Shown here piece by piece: positions 9,458-20,543 of a stretch of 64,000 bases of DNA. The position numbers and the translations under genes were made by a program. The number at the start of each line of letters is the position of its first letter. The first letter of the stretch is position 1. The stretch comes from Zygotorulaspora mrakii (Eukaryota > Ascomycota > Saccharomycetes > Saccharomycetales > Saccharomycetaceae). The stretch spans positions 1,054,001 through 1,118,000 of the forward strand of contig NC_050723.1 of NCBI RefSeq assembly GCF_013402915.1, in the 5' to 3' direction. The notes under the pieces are model-generated. The model saw only the letters and a program-made list of their open reading frames with translations. It was not told the DNA's origin and made no database searches.

Positions 9458-10396
9458 ATGAGCGCAGAAACAGCTGGGACTATCCCAGCACCAACGGATA
9501 TCGGTGCCTTGGCTAATAGAATAAATTTCCACACAAGAGACGCTCACAACAAGATCAATGCGTACATGAGTGTGAGACTTGCGTTTGCGCTGAAACATGG
9601 GTTCATTTACAGACAGGGTATACTGGCTTACTACCATATATTCGACGCCATTGAGCAGGAAATTGATCGTTTGATGATGGATCCGCAAGGCGCGAAGGAG
9701 GTGCAAGTGCAGGGCATTCTCAGACAGTTTTGGCTGGAGGAGTTCCGCAGATCTGGCCAGATCTTCAAGGATCTGGAGGTGTTGTACTCGCCAGAATATA
9801 GGAGCAAGGACGCAATTCGAGACTTTGTCAGCACCAACAGACTGCCACCTGTGCTGCAAGATTTTGTGGACTACATCCACACTACGATCCAGGACGAGCC
9901 ATGCAACGTGCTCGCGTATTGCCACGTGATGTATCTGGCACTATTCGCAGGTGGGAGGGTGATGAGATCCAACTTGTACAGACACACCGGGCTCTTCCCT
10001 AAATTTGAGTTTCTGTCGCCGAAGGAGCTAGTTCATCGTGGCACGAACTTCTTTACGTTCAGTGACGAAGGTACAGATGCAGAGAATAGGCTCAGATGGA
10101 AGTACAAGCAGAACTTCGAGTTGGCCACCCGTAACGAGCTGAGTGAAGAACAGAAGCATAAGATAATACAGGTCTCCAGTGAAATATTCCTGCGGAATAT
10201 GGCAATTACTGGTGAAATTGGAGAACTAAACAAGCAGGAACTGATGAGCAAGTTCAGCTTCAAGCTTTTGACGTATTTTGTTGAAGAGTGGAAATACAGC
10301 GCTCTAATTTCCAAGAAGTCCAAGGACTTGATCATCTTCACACTTGTAGCGCTGCAATTTCTGTTGGGTTACTATATCTTGCGTCGCTTCCTATAG
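9458..10396 (+). CDS. HMX1: Hmx1, ER membrane heme oxygenase
   Basis: A 312-residue protein (S. cerevisiae Hmx1 is 317) that opens the heme ring and so recycles iron when iron is scarce. The N-terminal block ANRINFHTRDAHNKINAYM carries the proximal-histidine region of the family. FIYRQGILAYYHIFDAIEQEID is also strongly conserved. A single C-terminal membrane anchor (LIIFTLVALQFLLGYYILRRF) faces the catalytic domain to the cytosol. ATG 9458 is chosen because it gives the family N-terminus; no upstream in-frame ATG is present. The Aft1-type site upstream supports iron control. Confidence 0.96.
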   Translation: MSAETAGTIPAPTDIGALANRINFHTRDAHNKINAYMSVRLAFALKHGFIYRQGILAYYHIFDAIEQEIDRLMMDPQGAKEVQVQGILRQFWLEEFRRSGQIFKDLEVLYSPEYRSKDAIRDFVSTNRLPPVLQDFVDYIHTTIQDEPCNVLAYCHVMYLALFAGGRVMRSNLYRHTGLFPKFEFLSPKELVHRGTNFFTFSDEGTDAENRLRWKYKQNFELATRNELSEEQKHKIIQVSSEIFLRNMAITGEIGELNKQELMSKFSFKLLTYFVEEWKYSALISKKSKDLIIFTLVALQFLLGYYILRRFL

Positions 10397-10633
10397 GTAG
10401 GAGGTGCTATTTCTGTCAAGTCTTTAGGCCTTCAGGTAAGGCAGATCGGCTCACCAATGGTTATAGGGTAGATGCATCAAGTCTCGATCTTTACGACAAT
10501 AGGAAAAGTATTTTGATACAATATGTGGCGTTCGCTTATTTGTTTTTACATAATACATTGTAGTTTAAACGTCTTTTGAATGTGAAATAGTTGTATGAAT
10601 GATCGTATATACACGGATTGCAGTGCAGAACGC

Positions 10634-11044
<411 letters not shown>

Positions 11045-11301
11045 TCACCAAAGGATCGCCACTGCACCTACCAATTGCAACTACGTAAAACTTCATCACT
11101 TTAGCATTCTAGCTTCAAATCGTTTATTTCATGGCTTCTTCTCTCTTGAAAAACCTATATCATTGTTTACGTGCTCAGAAGCAAACGCTCCAGACGCCTA
11201 TTTTTTTTTTTTACAACTCTAGCATATACACGAGATGCAAGATGATCAAGAGAGAGGTTGAATCTGCATTTGAGCTTGGTTTGTTCAGACTTGTGATAAA
11301 T

Positions 11302-12597
11302 ATGTCTACGATGCTTACAGCTGCTCAGTTTATGGCACCTTTAAGGGGCATTCCGAGCGCCCGTTCGGTCAAGCTGTTGAGCCAAAAAAGAAGTATCATA
11401 GGATTTGTAAGAAATGCACTAGGGCTAGATCCGCCTCCTTCGCCGGACGAGCCAACCCCAGATAATCGATTTCATCCATGGGATCAATCGCCTGCAGGTG
11501 ATCTGCGTGAGCGTGCAGCCAGGATAAGGACACTGGCACGTTGCCCAGTGACAGGGAAGGAGATAAATTACACATGTCCACTCTCAGGAATTCCAACTCA
11601 TCATTCTCGAGAGGCCTGGGAGCAAGATAAAGCATATCATGAGTCTAAAAAATACGAACTATTAAAGAAAGTTAACATTTACGAACACGATTTGAGAAGC
11701 GGCAGACCATTCCCAGAGTTCGATTTCCCGCAGGACCAGGATAGCGATCGTACGGTTAATATGACCAATTGGGATTTGTTCTTCTACACAAGGCAATTTT
11801 ACAGTATGGATACCGAATTTCAGTTAGCTGCCGTTACAAAAATGTTGAGTTATCCAATTACGATAGGGGCTATACTGCATCAGTTCTCTCCTTACTCACT
11901 GAATCCGAAGGGACCTGTTACGTTAGAAGGTTTGAAGTCCTTGGCTGCGCTGCGTTACACTCTGTATCCCTATGAAAATAAGTCGATATCTTCAGTTACA
12001 AAGGATCGCCCAATGAGACTCTTCATTCTGGGCGCTCGTGCAGAAGCGCAATTGCCTGGTCATGTCTGGAAACAATTACAGTTTCTGTTTCCTGAACAAA
12101 ATTTTGAAATACATTTCGTTGGACCAGAATGTTTGTTGAACAAGGAGAAATTTCAATATGTCACATCCTCGACACCAGTTGTAAAAAGAATTGATGAAAC
12201 TATGTCCTTTGTTTATCATACAGATTATTTCCATGTTTATCATGAAGCTCAAGACTTTTTCCCTTACGATCCGTATTTGGACGTGTTTTTCTGCTTTCAT
12301 CCAGGGTTTGGTGCTCCAGAAACTACTGCAACTTGGATGGGTGACACGCTTAAAGCTTTATTGGAGACCAAATGTGCAATTTTCACAACTGGTTTTAATA
12401 AAACAGATTTGACTCGAGACGTTGAAGTCATCAAATCAAAGTACGGTAAAGAAGTTGATATTTTAATGGAACCGGCAAAAAATGTTTTTGGTAGTACAAA
12501 ATGGGAATTAAACGACATGAATCCGCAGGAAGTATATCAATTCAATATGCACGTAATGGGTTTTAGAGGTAAGAGGTATCACGCTATTGAAGTATAA
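11302..12597 (+). CDS. MSS51: Mss51, COX1 mRNA translational activator
   Basis: A 431-residue protein (S. cerevisiae 436) with the block GFVRNALGLDPPPSPDEPTP and a zinc-binding MYND-like region, residues 81-101 (Cys81, Cys92, His100, His101). Its CPVTG and CPLSG repeats correspond to the Cys-Pro heme-responsive motifs of the family. Mss51 activates COX1 mRNA translation and binds newly made Cox1 in the inner membrane, coupling synthesis to assembly. ATG 11302 is preferred because it gives the expected length. The frame stays open upstream to ATG 11131 across a T run, which would add 57 residues of no recognisable character. A longer presequence from that start cannot be excluded. Confidence 0.95.
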   Translation: MSTMLTAAQFMAPLRGIPSARSVKLLSQKRSIIGFVRNALGLDPPPSPDEPTPDNRFHPWDQSPAGDLRERAARIRTLARCPVTGKEINYTCPLSGIPTHHSREAWEQDKAYHESKKYELLKKVNIYEHDLRSGRPFPEFDFPQDQDSDRTVNMTNWDLFFYTRQFYSMDTEFQLAAVTKMLSYPITIGAILHQFSPYSLNPKGPVTLEGLKSLAALRYTLYPYENKSISSVTKDRPMRLFILGARAEAQLPGHVWKQLQFLFPEQNFEIHFVGPECLLNKEKFQYVTSSTPVVKRIDETMSFVYHTDYFHVYHEAQDFFPYDPYLDVFFCFHPGFGAPETTATWMGDTLKALLETKCAIFTTGFNKTDLTRDVEVIKSKYGKEVDILMEPAKNVFGSTKWELNDMNPQEVYQFNMHVMGFRGKRYHAIEV

Positions 12598-12809
12598 ATC
12601 TAGCACATGTATCATTTTTTCCTTCTGTAAATATATCACAATCAGATTTTCTGGTATGTAAGTCCATTCATTGTCCATGTGTATTTATAAATGACCAGGG
12701 TAAATCATGAACGCCATAATTCAATAAAACATAAAATATTTTGATATAGAATTCATTTTTAATTACTGACCCTTTCGCTACATAATTATCCAGCGTGTAT
12801 TTTTTTTAT

Positions 12810-13385
12810 CTACATGATAGCATTGTAAAATAAAAGGAAATCCCTTTGGCATTTTTCCCATCTTTGAGGATCGAAAAATACGTACGACCCTCGTTCACTT
12901 AGGCCATCCGCTGATACGGCAGGCTCCATTTTTGGATCTTTTGTTAGCCATGCTTTAAGTGTCTTGTGATAACGCCAGTTGCGCTTTCTTAATTCCAGAT
13001 ATGTCAATTCTTGAATAACAGTTCCAGGATGTTTATAGAAAAGATAAAAAAGTGTCTCGTCTTGAAAGAGTGCCACCCGTTGATGATCCTCCTGCACAGA
13101 GTTGAAGCAGGGCGGCGTTGACTGTGATTGTAATACTTCTGGTATATTTGTGAATGATTCCGGTATAAAAAATCTTGGTTCGACCTCACTTCTCGACGTC
13201 TCGGCCCAAGGAGACTGAAAGGTATACAAAACTTTATGCCTCTTTGAATCTCTGGGTATTCCGAGAGAGTGCAACATCGAAGATAAATCTGCCCCCAGCG
13301 TCATTGAGCTGTCATAAGTTTGAGCTGATTCATGGTCTTCTTGTCTGATCAGAGGCACCAATGCCTTCAGTCCAAATTTATCCAT
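12810..13385 (-). CDS. CDC36: Cdc36/Not2, CCR4-NOT subunit
   Basis: A 191-residue protein, the same length as S. cerevisiae Cdc36 when started at ATG 13385 (MDKFGLKALVPLI). It is almost entirely a NOT-box domain: TPPCFNS, FYLFYKHPGTVIQ and RKRNWRYHKTLKAWLTKD are family hallmarks, and it ends FLLFYNAIM. Within the CCR4-NOT complex Not2 pairs with Not1 and Not5 and links mRNA decay and transcription. It is divergent from FAP7, matching YDL165W-YDL166C. Confidence 0.97.
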   Translation of the reverse strand: MDKFGLKALVPLIRQEDHESAQTYDSSMTLGADLSSMLHSLGIPRDSKRHKVLYTFQSPWAETSRSEVEPRFFIPESFTNIPEVLQSQSTPPCFNSVQEDHQRVALFQDETLFYLFYKHPGTVIQELTYLELRKRNWRYHKTLKAWLTKDPKMEPAVSADGLSERGSYVFFDPQRWEKCQRDFLLFYNAIM

Positions 13386-13579
13386 ATCAAACAATCTTAC
13401 GAGTCTACTATCGATTTATTGACCTAAATTTGTTTGTAGATTTTTTTGATTTCTTCCTCATAGTCTATTTATTTGGAACATTTTCATGTTCGGTTCTTTA
13501 AAATAGTCAAATTGAAAAAGCTGAACTATCTCCACAAAGCTCTGATTGGAACTGAATAATAGTAATAAGGTCCCTTGGC

Positions 13580-14242
13580 ATGTGTTCCCGTCGTCTGGAG
13601 CCTAATATTATAATTACTGGCACACCAGGATGTGGTAAGTCTTCTACGAGTGAACTACTTCAAAGGAGACTGGATGATTTCAAATACTATAATATATCAG
13701 ACTTCGCCGCAACACATGATTGCCACGATGGTTATGATGAAGGACGTAAATCCCACATTGTTGATGAGGATAAATTACTCGATGAATTGGAGCCATTACT
13801 ACGTAGAGGTGCTAGCATAGTAGATTGGCATGTCAATGACATTTTTCCTGAGAGGCTCATAGATCTTGTTATTGTACTTAGATGTGACAGTTCAATTTTA
13901 TGGGAAAGACTCAATAGTCGAGGATACCATCAATCTAAACTCGATGAAAATTTAGATGCAGAGATTATGGGAGTAGTTTTACAAGATGCTCTAGATTCAT
14001 ACAAGAAAGAAATTGTTATTGAATTGGACAGTAATAATGCAAAGGAAATGGAAAATAATGTAGATCGTATAGAATCCTGGGTGAACTTATGGAAAGAACA
14101 GCATAAGGATGGTGTAACGAATGAGTTGCAAGAGAAAGATGACCATGACGACGATGATGACCATGACGATGATGATGATGATGATGATGATGAAAACGAG
14201 AAACAAGTCAATCAAGCATCTAGCGAAGCTGATTCCGAGTAG
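13580..14242 (+). CDS. FAP7: Fap7/hCINAP-type adenylate kinase-like NTPase
   Basis: A 220-residue protein with a Walker A loop GTPGCGKSS (residues 14-22) and the family blocks GYDEGRKSHIVDEDKLLDELE and VDWHVNDIFPERLIDLV. Fap7 acts in the last steps of 40S maturation, helping cleavage at site D of 20S pre-rRNA by docking Rps14. The protein is longer than S. cerevisiae Fap7 (197) because of a C-terminal run of Asp and Glu from about residue 185. The tail is encoded by GAT/GAC repeats and is probably variable in length. Confidence 0.96.
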   Translation: MCSRRLEPNIIITGTPGCGKSSTSELLQRRLDDFKYYNISDFAATHDCHDGYDEGRKSHIVDEDKLLDELEPLLRRGASIVDWHVNDIFPERLIDLVIVLRCDSSILWERLNSRGYHQSKLDENLDAEIMGVVLQDALDSYKKEIVIELDSNNAKEMENNVDRIESWVNLWKEQHKDGVTNELQEKDDHDDDDDHDDDDDDDDDENEKQVNQASSEADSE

Positions 14243-14371
14243 ATTTTCGAGCATTAGAATATGACTTGAACTTCGCCAAGAATATCATTGTAATAGTCCC
14301 ATATTGAGATCCTTCTATAAGACTTTATAAAGTGTAAAATATTGATATTTCAATTTTTTTGAAATTTTCAG

Positions 14372-14395
14372 GCGATGAGCTTGAAAAAAATTTTC
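14372..14395 (+). promoter_or_regulatory. PAC and RRPE elements before NRP1
   Basis: GCGATGAG (14372-14379, the PAC core) is followed directly by TGAAAAAAATTTTC (14382-14395, RRPE-like). This pair marks the ribosome-biogenesis regulon in yeasts (Stb3 for RRPE, Dot6/Tod6 for PAC). It lies 140-165 bp upstream of NRP1 and just after the FAP7 stop. Confidence 0.7.
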
Positions 14396-14536
14396 AATAT
14401 ATGGCAACGTATCTATGGGCACAATTAAAAGCAATTGCATTGTGAAGTTGGGTAAGGCGCTGCACGAATTTATATTTCTTCAAACAATTACTGTCTGTAC
14501 TAAGCACATTAAGCTGATTTCTGTAGCAGTCTAAAA

Positions 14537-16465
14537 ATGCACTATGTTGTATTAGAAGTTCAGACGAGTCATATCGTCGAAAAACCGAAGGATCAGTGCC
14601 GTGTTCGCAAGCTATCATATCAAATCATTGATGCAGATAGTTTAAAACCATCTTATGACGAGGAATCTCTGCCTTTCGTTTCCTTAGATGCTCCAGACTC
14701 CATTACTTTTGAGCAAGCTATCGAGAATTTCGATAGAGACATACAAAAAGCTATTGGCACCGAATCAGAATTTGTTTTTTGTTCACTCAATTCGACCTGG
14801 GATATACGTGTAACCTTACCACGTCAAGCTCGTGATGAAGGTTTCATGTTACCGTCCTATTTACAGCATCCAAAGGTCTTTGATCTTTGGAAAGAATATG
14901 AGAGGTGGTGCATTAATCACCCAGAGGTGATTTCGCTCAAGAAGAATGGTAACAAAAAGCCAAAAGATATTTCAGAAATTTTTAAATTGCTTGACATACC
15001 TGATAGAGCTTCGAATGAGGTCGTCGATGTTCGCAAAACTGTGGATATTTTACTTCAATTGCATAAAAAATGTACAACACCGGAAGATAATTCAATGGTA
15101 TTAACTTTACCGTATGATTCCTATTCTGATATTCGTAATTTCTTACAGGAGCTGTCAACAGTTTTATATTTGAACAATTTACCACCGGATACTACCCAAA
15201 GTGAATTAGAATCCTGGTTTACTCAATTTGGAGCAAGACCAATCGGTTTTTGGACCGTGAAGAACATTGTAGAAGAAACCTCTAACGTCAACAATAACTG
15301 GAGCATGAATAATAGTCCTTATGTAGAGGAGCAAGATAGCATATCTGGTTTTGTTGTTTTTCAATCACATGAGGAAGCAACAGCTGCACTCACACTAAAT
15401 GGTCGCTCAATACTTTCCAATATGGCCAATACAAAACAACCGAGAGTTGTCGAGCACATTGTCGAAATACAACCTTCTTCGACGAGAGTTTTGGAAAGAG
15501 CGCAAACTATTTTGTCCCCATTTCCTCAAAGTAAGAATAAACCAAGACCTGGCGATTGGAATTGTCCATCTTGTGGGTTTTCAAATTTTCAAAGGCGAAC
15601 CTCGTGTTTTAGATGCTCCTTTCCGTCAACTTCATCTCAAAATAATGTCAATAAGTTGTACATGAGCGTTAATAGTAATAATGCTAACGTTGGCAATTTA
15701 GGCACAAACCACGATAATAATGGTAACGCAAACGGTAACCCCAACCTAAGGTCAAATCAAACCCAATTTGTCCAAAACTTGCATATACAAACACAAATTC
15801 CCCCACATGCGCGGGTCATGACACCAACATATGGAGAGTCGACTCATATGATGAATCAAACACATCGTTATAATGGTAATAACAATCACAACATCAGCTC
15901 AAATTATAACAATAATAATAATAACAATAATAACAGTAATGGCAATACCACTAGATATAATCCACAATCGCATGGAACTCCTGGTAGCGGTTCCAATGTT
16001 CCATTTAGAGCCGGTGATTGGAAATGTCCGACATGTGCATACCATAATTTCGCTAAGAACGTCGTATGCTTACGTTGTGGTGGCCCAAAAATGACGATAA
16101 GTGACTTGGAAAATAAATTAATGGATAACAGTAACAATAGCAATAGCAATAACATCACTAATGATCAGAATTACAACAACAATTTAAATGCATATACAAA
16201 TAAGAATGCAAACACACAGACAAATGCACACACGAACACGAACACGATCACAAGTACAAACACAAACACAAACGTTTATAATAAAAGTTTTATGGGGGGG
16301 TTAATGAATACAGCGTCAATGGGATCCACTGCATCTTTGAATGAATATGGTAGTAACAGGAGGAGCAATGGAAATTTTTCAAATGGCGATAATAGCCATG
16401 GTTTTAGTAATAGCGGATTAGGTGTTTCATTAGATGTTAGAAGCTCGTCAGAACCCAAGTGGTAA
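14537..16465 (+). CDS. NRP1: Nrp1, RNA-binding protein with RRM and two RanBP2 zinc fingers
   Basis: A 642-residue protein (S. cerevisiae 719). The N-terminal segment (MHYVVLEVQTSHI, then WDIRVTLPRQARDEGF) is well conserved and reminiscent of a ribonuclease-H-like fold without its usual acidic motif. One RRM follows at about 215-310 (LYLNNLPPDTTQSELESWF). Two RanBP2-type zinc fingers lie at about 335-360 (GDWNCPSCGFSNF) and 490-516 (GDWKCPTCAYHNF). The rest is low-complexity Asn- and Ser-rich sequence of the kind that drives stress-granule entry, where S. cerevisiae Nrp1 is found. Its precise RNA target is unknown. The upstream PAC/RRPE pair suggests co-expression with ribosome assembly genes. 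Confidence 0.95.
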   Translation: MHYVVLEVQTSHIVEKPKDQCRVRKLSYQIIDADSLKPSYDEESLPFVSLDAPDSITFEQAIENFDRDIQKAIGTESEFVFCSLNSTWDIRVTLPRQARDEGFMLPSYLQHPKVFDLWKEYERWCINHPEVISLKKNGNKKPKDISEIFKLLDIPDRASNEVVDVRKTVDILLQLHKKCTTPEDNSMVLTLPYDSYSDIRNFLQELSTVLYLNNLPPDTTQSELESWFTQFGARPIGFWTVKNIVEETSNVNNNWSMNNSPYVEEQDSISGFVVFQSHEEATAALTLNGRSILSNMANTKQPRVVEHIVEIQPSSTRVLERAQTILSPFPQSKNKPRPGDWNCPSCGFSNFQRRTSCFRCSFPSTSSQNNVNKLYMSVNSNNANVGNLGTNHDNNGNANGNPNLRSNQTQFVQNLHIQTQIPPHARVMTPTYGESTHMMNQTHRYNGNNNHNISSNYNNNNNNNNNSNGNTTRYNPQSHGTPGSGSNVPFRAGDWKCPTCAYHNFAKNVVCLRCGGPKMTISDLENKLMDNSNNSNSNNITNDQNYNNNLNAYTNKNANTQTNAHTNTNTITSTNTNTNVYNKSFMGGLMNTASMGSTASLNEYGSNRRSNGNFSNGDNSHGFSNSGLGVSLDVRSSSEPKW

Positions 16466-16614
16466 ACAAGCTTTTATTTAAAATAACTGGCTAGTGAAAC
16501 CTAGGAATACCAAACAATAAAAACAAACTATAAACTATAAAGTTATGTCATGTGTATATGTATATACACTTAATCACTTTTTTTCCTTATGCTCCACTTA
16601 CACACGAACTGAAC

Positions 16615-18116
<1,502 letters not shown>

Positions 18117-18884
18117 ATGTTGAATCGTTCGTTGAAGCTTTCAAAACGCATGTATCATGCCAATGCTTCCGATTTTCTGAAACCTACCACTCTTGGCTCC
18201 CTCGTCTATGGGAAGGATTCAATGCAGTACAAAGTACTTTCACATGCGATGGATGTTTCTGTTCCTATCTATGGTTTCAACGAGAGAGCCATAGTGCATT
18301 CCTTGAATGTGCTGAAGTTACCGTCCTCGATGTTGAGTGTGATCAGCTCTTCGAATCCGCCATCTTTCCTGCACTCTTCGCCTGCACTGATGGAGCTCAT
18401 CAAGTTCCATCTTGTGGACAAGAGGTACAAGACGGTGGCAGGGATCGATCCTGAGGCTGCTGATGAAGAATTGCCGTCATTGGAAAGCTTGCTCCTGAAG
18501 AGACTTAAACTCAACGCACCAATAGCAAGCCGCCTGTCACAGGTTCTTTCGCAGTTAGCCATTCCAGGTCCGTTTCTGCTTAATAATGCGCTACCGGAAC
18601 TACACAGGCTCTCAGATGATCTTCTTTATTTCTCCAATGAGAAAGACCACACGGACTTTGCGTGGTACTCGAAGAGGCTGGCCATCAGTTGCACCTACGT
18701 GAGCAGTGAACTGTTCATGAGCCAGGATAAGTCCGCAGACTTCAGCCAGACTTTTGAGTTTGCCCAAGAAAAACTTCACCGTGTGATGAAATTGGGCGAA
18801 TACTACAATAATACTGAAGAATTTACTTGGTATACTATGCTAAGTGCTGTCAATTTAGCTAAATCACAACTGGCAAGAGGCTAA
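18117..18884 (+). CDS. COQ9: Coq9, lipid-binding protein of coenzyme Q synthesis
   Basis: A 255-residue mitochondrial protein (S. cerevisiae Coq9 is 260). The basic N-terminus MLNRSLKLSKRMYHA looks like a matrix presequence. The family core includes HAMDVSVPIYGFNERAIV and FAWYSKRLAISCTYVSSELF. Coq9 has a TetR-like fold that presents polyisoprenoid Q intermediates to Coq7 and helps the Coq6 deamination step. The position, next to YKE2, matches YLR200W-YLR201C. Confidence 0.96.
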   Translation: MLNRSLKLSKRMYHANASDFLKPTTLGSLVYGKDSMQYKVLSHAMDVSVPIYGFNERAIVHSLNVLKLPSSMLSVISSSNPPSFLHSSPALMELIKFHLVDKRYKTVAGIDPEAADEELPSLESLLLKRLKLNAPIASRLSQVLSQLAIPGPFLLNNALPELHRLSDDLLYFSNEKDHTDFAWYSKRLAISCTYVSSELFMSQDKSADFSQTFEFAQEKLHRVMKLGEYYNNTEEFTWYTMLSAVNLAKSQLARG

Positions 18885-18978
18885 GGCCATTGATATACAA
18901 CTCTTTCTAGTACACACGAAAAAAATTAAATAATGTCTACCTTTATGCATGCTCTAATAGTAAACTGTATTCAGATTA

Positions 18979-19308
18979 TTATGCGCTAGCAGCGCTTTGT
19001 ATTTTCGTTATCTCTTCTCTTAACTTGTTTTGCTCCTGCTGTTTATCTTCAATGTTCTTCTCACAACGTGTAATTTCGCCTTGAATGAATTCCAGCCTCT
19101 TGGTAACATTTGTGCGTGCATCGACCTGCTCTACTGGTAGTAAAACATTACCTGTTAATTTATAAACTTGGGTGTCGTCTTTCAGGTGCTCAAACTCATC
19201 ATTGACAATTTTATTTTCCTGGAGCTGTGTTTCAAGTTTCTGTCTAGCAACGATTAGTTCTTCTAGCTCACCCTGCAACCCTTGGTATTTGGCAGCCAAA
19301 TCAGACAT
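18979..19308 (-). CDS. YKE2: Yke2/Gim1, prefoldin subunit 6
   Basis: A 109-residue beta-type prefoldin (S. cerevisiae 114). Two helices predicted as coiled coils (AAKYQGLQGELEELIVARQK near the start; EFIQGEITRCEKNIEDKQQE later) flank the hairpin VYKLTGNVLLPVEQVDA. In the jellyfish-shaped heterohexamer it passes nascent actin and tubulin to the CCT chaperonin. It is convergent with COQ9 and divergent from PBA1. Confidence 0.96.
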   Translation of the reverse strand: MSDLAAKYQGLQGELEELIVARQKLETQLQENKIVNDEFEHLKDDTQVYKLTGNVLLPVEQVDARTNVTKRLEFIQGEITRCEKNIEDKQQEQNKLREEITKIQSAASA

Positions 19309-19484
19309 AATTGGCTTGCTTTCCCTCGCAAACTTTGTATCTTGATAAGAGTTTTTTAGAGTCTATTTTTTTTCTTCAATTGAAGGATGCATTAGAAAGA
19401 ATATTTGATCCTGTGAAATGCGCATACTGAAATATATGTTTAAGAAAAGGATTGCATCGAAAAAGAATACACATATCTGTAGCA

Positions 19485-20380
19485 ATGCTCGTATGTACAA
19501 TTGCAAGCCCAAATAGCTGTGACTGGCTGGAACGAGAATAATGATAGATAACTAACATTCACAAAAGTTCAAACAATGGAATGAACTTGCAGAACCAAGG
19601 CATCAGCTAAATGTCCCCTCCATATTCGGGAATAACGGTTCGTTACATGAAAGTCCTGTTCCTAAGGTTGATATAAACTGTCCAGATGTACACAGATTCA
19701 GTAAAGTAATTATTACAACAGCAATAATGAGCCCATTGTTCCCTAGCACTTTATTACAGTTAGAAGAGGTGGGGCAGTTGACCGCAAACCTGGAACTAGA
19801 GAAAGAAAGTATTTCAGACCAACCTGTACATTCGTGGGATTTCGATGAGAATTTCCCGAATCAAGTTGGTCCCAAAGATTCTACAGAAAGTATCAGCAAT
19901 GAATATACTTTTACAACAGCAATTATGGCTTTTAGCGACACGCTTTTGATAATTGTGAAAGAAAACTTCCTCAAGGTGTCACCAATTGTTGTGAATCAAG
20001 TTTCAAAAGAGCTAGTCAAATTGCTTTCCAGGACAAACAGTAACGTCTCAATAATCGTTCTTGGAACGTCAGATCAATTATTAGAATTGAAGCCTATTTC
20101 GAACACATTCTGCAGTTTACAACCACCGGAATTTGTCACAGGATTTGTGGGTTCTGTATTATCACAATTAGTTACTGCCTCGCTGCCATTTGAAGGGTTC
20201 ATTGCACCCAGTGAAGGTCCCGTGGGCTTTGAAAAAATGACATTAGAAACCATGGAGAATCTAGTTGAAGCTTTCAATAAATGGATACCCGTTGGGGTGC
20301 TTAATTATGCAGACGAATGCTATCGTCGCTGGAGATTAGACGGTTGTGCCAGTGGCGCACAATCAGGTCTTTACATTTGA
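19485..20380 (+). CDS. PBA1: Pba1, proteasome assembly chaperone (spliced)
   Basis: Coding sequence join(19485..19490, 19568..20380), 272 residues (S. cerevisiae Pba1 is 276). The first exon is only ATG CTC. After splicing the protein starts MLFKQWNEL, matching the S. cerevisiae protein, whose gene also has an intron. Later conserved blocks are WDFDENFPNQV, LQPPEFVTGFVGSVLSQL, APSEGPVGFEKM and the extreme C-terminus GAQSGLYI. The C-terminal hydrophobic-Tyr-X shape inserts into alpha-ring pockets. With Pba2 it guides assembly of the 20S alpha ring. An unspliced reading would begin only at ATG 19727 and lose about 55 conserved residues. Confidence 0.92.
19491..19567 (+). other. 77-nt intron of PBA1
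   Basis: The 5' splice site is GTATGT at 19491, the yeast consensus. A branch-point-like AACTAAC ends at 19556, and the 3' splice site is AAG at 19565-19567, about 12 nt after the branch A. Splicing here joins ATGCTC to TTCAAACAATGG in the right frame. The branch site differs from TACTAAC in its first base. Confidence 0.88.
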
Positions 20381-20543
20381 TGATGGCTCTTTTGTAATAG
20401 TTTATAAACTTAAAAAATATTTGTTGAAAGGAAAACGGGTACTAAAATTCTCGTTCCATCGTCATCTAAATATACAGTACATAGGTCTTTTTAAGAAATG
20501 GAGTGGGTGTCTAAGGGTTTGGTCTTATAGGAGGTAGTCTGCT

